Shown: piece after piece, positions 1 through 4,867 of the stretch
Layout: each line of letters starts with the position of its first letter
How positions within the stretch are numbered: position 1 is the stretch's first letter
Source of the DNA: Candidatus Methanoplasma sp.
Lineage (GTDB): Archaea; Thermoplasmatota; Thermoplasmata; Methanomassiliicoccales; Methanomethylophilaceae
DNA length: 5,300 bases
Assembly (NCBI GenBank): GCA_031283015.1
Contig: JAITCQ010000072.1
Coordinates: forward strand, 1-5,300
Direction: 5' to 3'
Notes under the pieces: model-generated
Told to the model about the DNA's origin: nothing
What the model saw: only the letters and a program-made list of their open reading frames with translations
The model's database searches: none
Made by a program: the position numbers and the translations under genes

Positions 1-476
1 GACAGCGACCCTATCGTCGCCTCTTTCCTGTCGATGGTTATGAGTCCGTATGACTTCTTATCGAGAAGCATATCCCTGAGAGGTTCGGTGAAGAACTCCG
101 AGTCGCATCTGTAGAAGAAGGTGGTTATCTCCTCCGGGGGCTCCAGGGTGTACTGGACCATCTTGGTCTGGTCGCCCGCGCGGGGGACCTCGCCGCAGAA
201 TATCACCAATCCGTTCGGAGGTGCCGCCTTATAGGTTTTGAGCCTGGACATTATCGAATCGATCGCGCCCGTGACGTTCTTCATCGTGGATTTCGATTTG
301 ATGTTAGACGCCTGCGACTGCTCTTCCCTGAGATATCCCATCACATCGGAGATCAGCTTGGTGTTCGGCACATACACAGATATCAGTTCGGTTCCTCTGC
401 CTCGGTACGATGTTATCTCCTGCATGGCTTTTTTGAAGTCATATCTCGCCCTGTCGAGGGTATTAGCATCGCTCAT
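1..476 (-). CDS. prf1: Peptide chain release factor aRF1, N-terminal part (3' end outside window)
   Basis: Class I release factor of the archaeal/eukaryotic aRF1/eRF1 family, which recognises stop codons in the ribosomal A site and triggers peptide release. Translating the minus strand from the ATG at 476-474 gives an open frame of 158 codons running off the window start. Residues 25-37 (YRGRGTELISVYV) and 56-68 (QASNIKSKSTMKN) match the family; NIKS at 58-61 is the stop-codon-reading loop of domain 1. YRCDSEF at 122-128 fits the YxCxxxF motif of the same domain, and domain 2 begins after about residue 130. The catalytic GGQ loop would lie beyond the window and cannot be checked. The start is supported by the family-like N-terminus and by GGTGG about 7 bases upstream. 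It is divergent from pyrH across 55 bp. Nothing in the visible part looks degenerate. Identification is firm; the gene symbol follows usual archaeal naming. Confidence 0.95.
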   Translation of the reverse strand, partial: MSDANTLDRARYDFKKAMQEITSYRGRGTELISVYVPNTKLISDVMGYLREEQSQASNIKSKSTMKNVTGAIDSIMSRLKTYKAAPPNGLVIFCGEVPRAGDQTKMVQYTLEPPEEITTFFYRCDSEFFTEPLRDMLLDKKSYGLITIDRKEATIGSL

Positions 477-480
477 TTCG

Positions 481-487
481 TTCCACC
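481..487 (-). promoter_or_regulatory. Ribosome binding site of prf1
   Basis: On the minus strand the sequence TTGGTGGAACGAA precedes the ATG. GGTGG lies about 7-11 bases upstream and can pair with the CCUCC/CACC region at the archaeal 16S rRNA 3' end. It supports the ATG at 476 as the start and implies a leadered transcript, unlike dtdA and the 2111 gene. The match is partial, so confidence is moderate. Confidence 0.5.
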
Positions 488-490
488 AAT

Positions 491-499
491 AATATTTAT
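491..499 (+). promoter_or_regulatory. Candidate TATA box for pyrH
   Basis: AATATTTAT is the only AT-rich box at a sensible distance from the pyrH ATG at 532. Its centre is about 37 bp upstream, predicting a start near 522 and a leader of about 10 nt without a clear Shine-Dalgarno sequence. It lies beyond the prf1 TATA candidate as seen from pyrH, so the two divergent promoters would interleave. Assigned on position and composition only. Confidence 0.4.
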
Positions 500-512
500 C
501 TCAATTGCGCAT

Positions 513-523
513 TCCTATAAAAG
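513..523 (-). promoter_or_regulatory. Candidate TATA box for prf1
   Basis: The minus-strand sequence CTTTTATAGG is TATA-like and centred about 42 bp upstream of the prf1 ATG. With the usual archaeal spacing of about 26-27 bp from TATA centre to transcription start, the transcript would begin near 491. That leaves a leader of about 15 nt holding the GGTGG ribosome binding site. This is inferred from spacing and composition only. The box could also act towards pyrH, but its distance from that start is too short. Confidence 0.4.
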
Positions 524-531
524 TATTGGCG

Positions 532-1221
532 ATGAAGAAAGAAAAAGTGGTCGTGTCCATAGGGGGTTCTATTCTCATACCCGGAAAAGACGACCCAGTA
601 TACATAAAAAAGCTGACCGAGGCCATCAAAGAGGTCTCGAAGACCGTGCAGGTCGTGATCGTCTGCGGCGGCGGGAGGATCGCCAGGTACTACACCGAAA
701 CGGGAGCGGTACTGGGCGGCACCACTTATCAGCTTGATATGCTCGGTATCGGCGCCACGCGCCTCAACGCCCAGCTTTTGGCCGTCTCTCTCGGCGACCT
801 TTCGTCCGCCGACATCCCGACGACCGCCGCCGAGGCGTCCGCACGGTCTACCCCGGATAACATCGTCATCATGGGCGGCACCGTGCCCGGGCATACCACG
901 GACGCCGTGGCGATGATGGTGGCAAGGGAGATGCGCGCGGACAGGGTGGTCAACGCGACCTCGGTGGAAGCCGTTTTTTCCGATGATCCTAAAAAGGACC
1001 CGGCGGCGGAAAGGTTCTCTGAAATGTCGATCGACGAACTTGGAGATATCGTTTACAAAGAGCACGGGGCGGGGAAATCGAGCGTTTTCGATCCCCTTGG
1101 CATAAAGATCGCGAAGGAAGAGAAGATAGACATCCTGATGATAGACGGCAGGAATCTTAGCGAACTCAAAAATGCTGTGCTCGGCAAAGAGATAAAGGGA
1201 ACGTACGTCAGTTCCCGCTGA
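532..1221 (+). CDS. pyrH: Archaeal UMP kinase (uridylate kinase)
   Basis: Cytosolic UMP kinase of the amino acid kinase fold; it makes UDP from UMP and ATP in pyrimidine nucleotide synthesis and is typically hexameric. The 229-residue product has the family's usual length. Visible signatures are the phosphate-binding SIGGSIL at 9-15, VCGGGRIARYY at 44-54, LDMLGIGATRLNAQ at 68-81, the nucleotide-site GGTVPGHTTDAVA at 115-127, the NATSVEAVFSDDPKKDP stretch at 141-157 and VFDPLGIKIA at 185-194. It is the short archaeal form with SIGGS close to the N-terminus. An in-frame TTG at 505 would add nine residues not expected in the family, so the ATG at 532 (MKKEKVVV...) is preferred. It diverges from prf1, and its last 14 bp overlap the 3' end of dtdA on the other strand. 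Where the family commonly has a VDGVY-like segment, this protein reads VEAVF, a mild substitution. Confidence 0.96.
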   Translation: MKKEKVVVSIGGSILIPGKDDPVYIKKLTEAIKEVSKTVQVVIVCGGGRIARYYTETGAVLGGTTYQLDMLGIGATRLNAQLLAVSLGDLSSADIPTTAAEASARSTPDNIVIMGGTVPGHTTDAVAMMVAREMRADRVVNATSVEAVFSDDPKKDPAAERFSEMSIDELGDIVYKEHGAGKSSVFDPLGIKIAKEEKIDILMIDGRNLSELKNAVLGKEIKGTYVSSR

Positions 1222-2056
1222 GGGGTTCCAGATCTGAAGACGTTATCAGCTCGTGACCCGCCGAGAGGATCAGTTCCGATATTCTTTTCTCCTCGGGTCC
1301 TTTGAGCGATTTCCTGTGCACGTACACAAGATCGGTCTCCGATGCCGCGCAGGCATCCCCGACCATTCTGACTATGTCCTCGTCACTGCTCCCCTCGATA
1401 TGGTAACCGGGGACCATGTGGCCGAAATTTATCCCGAATCCTAGCGCGACCTCCGTGAACCTCGGCGCATAATGGCCTCCGGCGACCCCCACCGCCGCGT
1501 CGTAATCATTCGGCTCCATGTCGATGATCACCTCCGAGAGTATGTCCGCTGCCCTTTCGTTCCCCCAGTTCCTCTCGTCGCTCCCTATCTCGATGAAGAA
1601 CGTCGGCTTATCCAGCCACGGCCCGTGGTGCGTCACCTCGAAGCACACCCTGAAATTGTTAAGGTCGTTGTATCTTGATATCCGTCTCAGCGCGTCGGTC
1701 ATGAGCGCGGGGTTCGATTGGACGAGCGTTCTCTCTTTCCCTCCGAACCGGTTCTCGCGGAAGTTGCCTATCGGGTGCACGGTGAGCGAAGCTTCTCCGC
1801 TCGCGGCGGAATGCCGAGACATGAACACCACTTCATCTATTTTTAGACTGGCGGCGGCGATCCTCTCGTCAAGGTCCTCCAGACGGATGTGGAGGTCGGG
1901 GGTCGTCATGATCACGTTCCGTCCGTTCCCGATAAAACTGTCCTTTCCGTGTGTCCCCATATCCTCCCATTCCCTCTTCTTTAAGAGCTGGCTCTTCATA
2001 TTCACGGACGGTATGTCGGTCTCGCAGCAGACAAGCAGCCTCTTTCCTTCTATCAT
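1208..2056 (-). CDS. dtdA: D-aminoacyl-tRNA deacylase, archaeal/plant type (DTD2)
   Basis: Hydrolyses D-aminoacyl-tRNAs, releasing free tRNA and D-amino acid so that D-residues do not enter translation; the family (DtdA/GEK1) is cytosolic and zinc-dependent. The 282-residue length is normal for archaeal members. Conserved blocks are SRHSAASGEASLTVHPIGNF at 80-99, FEVTHHGP at 139-146, FIEIGSDERNW at 154-164, GGHYAPRFTEVAL at 193-205 and FGHMVPGYHI at 211-220. The His-rich blocks are the probable metal and catalytic site. The ATG at 2056 gives the family-like start MIEGKRLLVCCETD. No Shine-Dalgarno sequence precedes it, and a TATA-like core sits about 27 bp upstream, so a leaderless transcript is likely. 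It diverges from the wHTH/TPR gene and overlaps pyrH tail to tail. A run of five T on its strand lies 35 nt past its stop, inside pyrH, and is the nearest possible transcript end. Confidence 0.95.
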   Translation of the reverse strand: MIEGKRLLVCCETDIPSVNMKSQLLKKREWEDMGTHGKDSFIGNGRNVIMTTPDLHIRLEDLDERIAAASLKIDEVVFMSRHSAASGEASLTVHPIGNFRENRFGGKERTLVQSNPALMTDALRRISRYNDLNNFRVCFEVTHHGPWLDKPTFFIEIGSDERNWGNERAADILSEVIIDMEPNDYDAAVGVAGGHYAPRFTEVALGFGINFGHMVPGYHIEGSSDEDIVRMVGDACAASETDLVYVHRKSLKGPEEKRISELILSAGHELITSSDLEPLSGN

Positions 2057-2070
2057 TTTGAACGCTATGT

Positions 2071-2094
2071 TATCACAAATATGATATAAATCAC
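2071..2094. promoter_or_regulatory. Candidate operator repeats around the shared promoter core
   Basis: ATCAC occurs at 2072-2076 and again at 2090-2094, flanking the AT-rich core with an 18-bp period. TATCA at 2071-2075 is also inverted as TGATA at 2082-2086. Short repeats spaced by nearly two helical turns over a TATA region are where an archaeal winged-helix protein would bind, and the adjacent gene encodes one. The repeats are only 5 bp, so chance is a real alternative. Confidence 0.25.
2078..2091. promoter_or_regulatory. Shared bidirectional TATA-like core for dtdA and the wHTH/TPR gene
   Basis: This AT-only stretch broken by a single G (AATATGATATAAAT) is the only plausible TATA element in the 54-bp gap. 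The midpoint between the two start codons (2056 and 2111) is about 2083.5, which falls inside it. A TATA factor bound there would be about 27 bp from both starts, the standard archaeal distance to the transcription start. Neither gene has a Shine-Dalgarno sequence, which fits leaderless transcripts on both sides. This is geometric inference; no transcription start data are available. Confidence 0.5.
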
Positions 2095-2110
2095 CCTCAT
2101 ACCCTTAGCC

Positions 2111-3337
2111 GTGTCAATTGAAAACGCAACGATAAGGGAAAGGGCGCTGCTCCATCTGAGCCGCTTTCCCGATATGAACCCGAACGAGATGTTCAACATT
2201 CCTTTCGATCTTACGCAGGACGGCATCGCGTCCGTGTTGGGGATATCTCGCGCCCATGCGTCGTTGGAACTCAAAAAACTCAAAGAGACCGGAAAGGTCG
2301 ACGACTGGCAGGCGCACATAAGAGGCTCTGCCTCCAAGAGAAAGGCCTACTACCTTCTGCCGGAGGGGTTCGCGGAGGCGGATCTGCTCAGGGAGAGATT
2401 CGAAAAGGCCGGCATCGTGATCGATGCGCTGCTCGATATGAAAAGATGCGACCCCGGGATCATGTGGGAGAACCTCAGCGTGAAAGACAAAGAGACGTTC
2501 GGCCTTGCGTGCGTGTTCAGGATATCCATACCACGGAAAACGCTTCCCGAGACCAGCACGGGAGTGATCCCCGCGGATTTCTACGGCATGACCTGTATCA
2601 GCGACATCGTCCGTGAAAAATACCTTTCGCTGGCTGACCCCGAAAAAGTGAAGGACTGGCACAGCCGCGCCGCGGACTGGTGGATAGACAACGGGGCCGA
2701 TGACCAAGAGAGATTCTATCATCTTGTGAAGGCGGGAAGGAACACGGAAGCGTGCAAGCTCATGCTGCGTGGATCGGAAGAGTTCCTTGAGAATCCGAAC
2801 GAGGACCTCCTTGCCGCGGCAAAGGAGATGACCGTCATACCGAAGTATTCCGAATCTATCTACAACATAAGGGCAAAGATAGCTCTGGAATGCCTGGACG
2901 TGAACGACGCTCTGGTCTGTGCCGACGTTCTTGCGGATTTCATGACGAACGATGCGGACCTTATCCGGGCCGAGGCGCACATGCTGTCCGGAGACGCGGA
3001 AAGGGGTCTTAAGCTGGCCTCGGAAACGTTCGGCAAAAGCCCGTCCTCGAGGGCGGCGCTGATCGCCGCGAAATGCCTGTTCAGGATGAAAAGATACGAA
3101 GATGCGCTGGACCGCCTGGATTCCTCGTGCGAAGTGCTCTCGAACAACAACGACGCCACCGGGATAGACGACATATTGCTGCTGAGAGCGGGTATCGCCT
3201 ACGACCGGGGCAAGATCGACGAATCCCTCGGTTACCTCAGCAAAGCGAAAAAGGTCTCCAGAAAGAAAAGGACCAAGGAAAGGATCGACGCTCTCACCAA
3301 GAACATAAAGAGTGGCAAGAGAGTGAACTTCGGCTGA
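2111..3337 (+). CDS. Winged-helix DNA-binding protein with STAND-like second winged helix and TPR tail
   Basis: I recognise the domains but no named gene; it is probably a transcription regulator. Residues 1-84 form a winged helix: helix-turn-helix around 33-63 (LTQDGIASVLGISRAHASLE then LKKLKETGKV) and a basic wing, RGSASKRKAYYLL, at 71-83. Residues 121-145 and 165-219 resemble the winged helix that follows the NTPase in STAND proteins such as MalT: LSVKDKETF, then an IVREKYLSLADPEKV segment, HSRAADWW and YHLVKAG. From about 250 to 386 there are helical TPR-like pairs, roughly 250-278, 281-309, 313-345 and 354-386. The basic tail KKVSRKKRTKER lies at 380-391. No Walker A or B motif exists, and only about 35 residues separate the two winged helices, where an NTPase would normally be. 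There is no signal peptide or membrane segment. The GTG at 2111 is chosen because the N-terminal helix starts there and the promoter core suits a leaderless transcript; the next Met (22) would cut into the domain. It diverges from dtdA, and its stop abuts that of pheS. Confidence 0.8.
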   Translation: MSIENATIRERALLHLSRFPDMNPNEMFNIPFDLTQDGIASVLGISRAHASLELKKLKETGKVDDWQAHIRGSASKRKAYYLLPEGFAEADLLRERFEKAGIVIDALLDMKRCDPGIMWENLSVKDKETFGLACVFRISIPRKTLPETSTGVIPADFYGMTCISDIVREKYLSLADPEKVKDWHSRAADWWIDNGADDQERFYHLVKAGRNTEACKLMLRGSEEFLENPNEDLLAAAKEMTVIPKYSESIYNIRAKIALECLDVNDALVCADVLADFMTNDADLIRAEAHMLSGDAERGLKLASETFGKSPSSRAALIAAKCLFRMKRYEDALDRLDSSCEVLSNNNDATGIDDILLLRAGIAYDRGKIDESLGYLSKAKKVSRKKRTKERIDALTKNIKSGKRVNFG

Positions 3338-3340
3338 TCA
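3335..3340. other. Abutting convergent stop codons (TGATCA)
   Basis: The TGA of the plus-strand wHTH/TPR gene occupies 3335-3337, and the minus-strand TGA of pheS occupies 3338-3340. Together they make the palindrome TGATCA with no base between the two genes. Any transcription terminator for either gene must therefore lie within the other gene. Confidence 0.95.
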
Positions 3341-4858
3341 GAACACCGTATTCTTCTTCAGATCATCCATGTCGGAGATGTAGAGGTCCCTGATGTCCCT
3401 GATGTCCCATTTCAGCATAGCCAGCCTCTCAAATCCGAAGCCCCATGCGAGCACCGGGTGCTTGACGCCGAACGGCTCCGTGACCTCCGGTCTGAATATG
3501 CCCGCGCCCCCCAGCTCCATCCATTTTCCGTTGAAGAACACCTCTACTTCAAGGGACGGTTCCGTGTAAGGGAAGTATGCCGGCCGGATCCTTACCTGAC
3601 CGAATCCCATGCTTGCGTAGAAGTCCTTTATCATCGAGATCAGCATATCAAAGCTTCCGTTCTCGTCGATCACTATGCCCTCTATCTGCGTGAACTCCGG
3701 AAGGTGGGTGGAATCGATCGACTCGTTCCTGAATATCCTCGATATGGAGAACGCCTTCTGCGGAGCGTCCGGATGTTCGGCGATGTACCTTATGCTGCTT
3801 ACCGTGCTGTGCGTCCTCAGCAGGGCGGCTTCCGCCTTCTCCTTGGACCATGTGCCTCCCCATCCCGTCGAACCCGTGTTCCCTCCTCTCTCGTGTATGT
3901 CCTTGACCCTCCGCACGAGATCGTCGTCCCCGATGTCCAGCCTGGGCGGGTTGTCAAGATAGAATGTATCCTGAAGGTCCCTCGCGGGATGGTCCTGGGG
4001 CGTGAACAGCACATCCAGATTCCAGAACGCCGGCTGGACGTACTCGGAGGACATCTCCGAGAATCCCATGTTCATAAAGAGTTGCCTTATCTCGTTCCCT
4101 AGCCTTGTGAGGGGGTGCTTCTTCGCGGGAGTGACCGAAGGTGCGAATGTCCCCACGTCGTACTTTCTGAATTGAACGTTCGCCCAGTCGCCGCTTTGGA
4201 TCAGGCGGTCGGTAACGTCCGTCACCTCCTCCTTCAGCTCTATTCCCGTTGCGGCCGCTTCTTTTCCTTCGTCGGTGAGGATTATGGTTCTCGCGGTGAC
4301 GATCCTGTCCTGGATCATGCCCTGCCTTCCTTTGAGGTCTTTGATTAAATTCGGGTCCGCGTCCTTTTCATGCACGGGGGAGGACATCATCCTTTCGAGC
4401 AGGGCCTCGTCCTCCATCTTGGATCGGATCGCGGCTCTGCCTTTATCGGTAAGTGCCAGGAACTTCGATACGCCCTCGGGGACGATGTCGGCGAGACCTT
4501 TTCTCTTCAGCCATCCGACGGCGATCTTATCCTCGCCGCCCGGCATCTTCTCGGACAGGACGTTCATGTCCATCCTTCCCCCTGACTCGTTGATGAACGC
4601 GATCGCGCGCCTTTCCGGCAACCCTTTTCCGATTATCTCCTTATCGACGATCTCGAAGAACTTCTGGACCTTTTCGTCTATTTTGACAAGACCTTTGGAT
4701 TCCAGCCATGACGCGGCGCCCATTATCTCCACCTCGAGGCCGAACTCTCCTGCCTTTATCAGGTCCGCGGGCGAGGCCGCCCCTTTGAATGCGCTGAGTG
4801 CTATCAGGAGTTTCCTTTCGTTGTAGCTCAATCCTTCCACGATTTCCGATACGATCAT
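3338..4858 (-). CDS. pheS: Phenylalanyl-tRNA synthetase alpha subunit
   Basis: Catalytic subunit of the heterotetrameric (alpha-beta)2 PheRS, which charges tRNA-Phe; a class II synthetase acting in the cytosol. The 506 residues match archaeal PheS, which is longer than the bacterial form through N-terminal winged-helix modules (about 1-215 here). The catalytic domain shows motif 1 around HPLTRLGNEIRQLFMNMGF (248-266), DHPARDLQDTFY (289-300), LLRTHST (346-352), motif 2 with FRNESIDSTHLPEFTQIEG (376-394), the Phe-pocket FPYTEPSLEVEV (429-440), ELGGAGIFRPEV (448-459) and motif 3 GFGFERLAM (473-481) carrying the ATP-binding Arg. All key blocks are intact. The ATG at 4858 follows the trpS stop by 4 bp and has an excellent Shine-Dalgarno sequence. 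No pheT follows: the next gene downstream is convergent, so the beta subunit must be encoded elsewhere. Confidence 0.97.
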   Translation of the reverse strand: MIVSEIVEGLSYNERKLLIALSAFKGAASPADLIKAGEFGLEVEIMGAASWLESKGLVKIDEKVQKFFEIVDKEIIGKGLPERRAIAFINESGGRMDMNVLSEKMPGGEDKIAVGWLKRKGLADIVPEGVSKFLALTDKGRAAIRSKMEDEALLERMMSSPVHEKDADPNLIKDLKGRQGMIQDRIVTARTIILTDEGKEAAATGIELKEEVTDVTDRLIQSGDWANVQFRKYDVGTFAPSVTPAKKHPLTRLGNEIRQLFMNMGFSEMSSEYVQPAFWNLDVLFTPQDHPARDLQDTFYLDNPPRLDIGDDDLVRRVKDIHERGGNTGSTGWGGTWSKEKAEAALLRTHSTVSSIRYIAEHPDAPQKAFSISRIFRNESIDSTHLPEFTQIEGIVIDENGSFDMLISMIKDFYASMGFGQVRIRPAYFPYTEPSLEVEVFFNGKWMELGGAGIFRPEVTEPFGVKHPVLAWGFGFERLAMLKWDIRDIRDLYISDMDDLKKNTVF

Positions 4859-4860
4859 GC

Positions 4861-4867
4861 GATCACC
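4861..4867 (-). promoter_or_regulatory. Shine-Dalgarno of pheS straddling the trpS stop
   Basis: On the minus strand GGTGATC, a 7-base match to the archaeal anti-Shine-Dalgarno, ends 2 bases before the pheS ATG. The trpS TGA (4865-4863) is embedded in it. It fixes the pheS start and suggests that ribosomes ending trpS re-initiate on pheS. Confidence 0.75.

Noticed and set aside
238..492. Plus-strand open frame of 84 codons opposite prf1
   Set aside because: It is antisense to the NIKS-containing region of aRF1 and has no promoter or ribosome binding site of its own.
505..531. TTG at 505 as the pyrH start
   Set aside because: It would add nine residues before the conserved MKKEKVVVSIGGS start and would overlap the region needed for the promoter.
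496..1065. Minus-strand open frame (189 codons) opposite pyrH
   Set aside because: It covers the conserved nucleotide-binding blocks of pyrH in antisense, and its composition (His/Arg/Gly-rich) is typical of a shadow frame.
1281..1290. T-rich tract downstream of pyrH as a terminator
   Set aside because: It has only four consecutive T and no stem-loop, and lies inside dtdA; too weak to annotate as a feature.
2114..2980. Long minus-strand open frame (288 codons) opposite the wHTH/TPR gene
   Set aside because: It is antisense to a gene with recognisable domains, its translation is Arg/His/Val-rich without any family motif, and its start lies at the very edge of the regulator's promoter. It is a shadow of GC-biased codons.
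3026..3043. GKS tripeptide (residues 308-310) in the regulator as a P-loop
   Set aside because: It lacks the GxxxxGK[ST] pattern, sits at the end of a TPR helix, and has no Walker B partner.
3383..3406. Tandem 9-bp repeat in pheS encoding DIRDIRD
   Set aside because: The segment has the same length as in other archaeal PheS C-termini, where a DIRDLY motif occurs, so it is not an expansion; similar codons explain the repeat.
3458..4102. Plus-strand open frame (214 codons) opposite pheS
   Set aside because: It lies entirely inside the conserved catalytic domain of PheS on the other strand and has no recognisable motifs.
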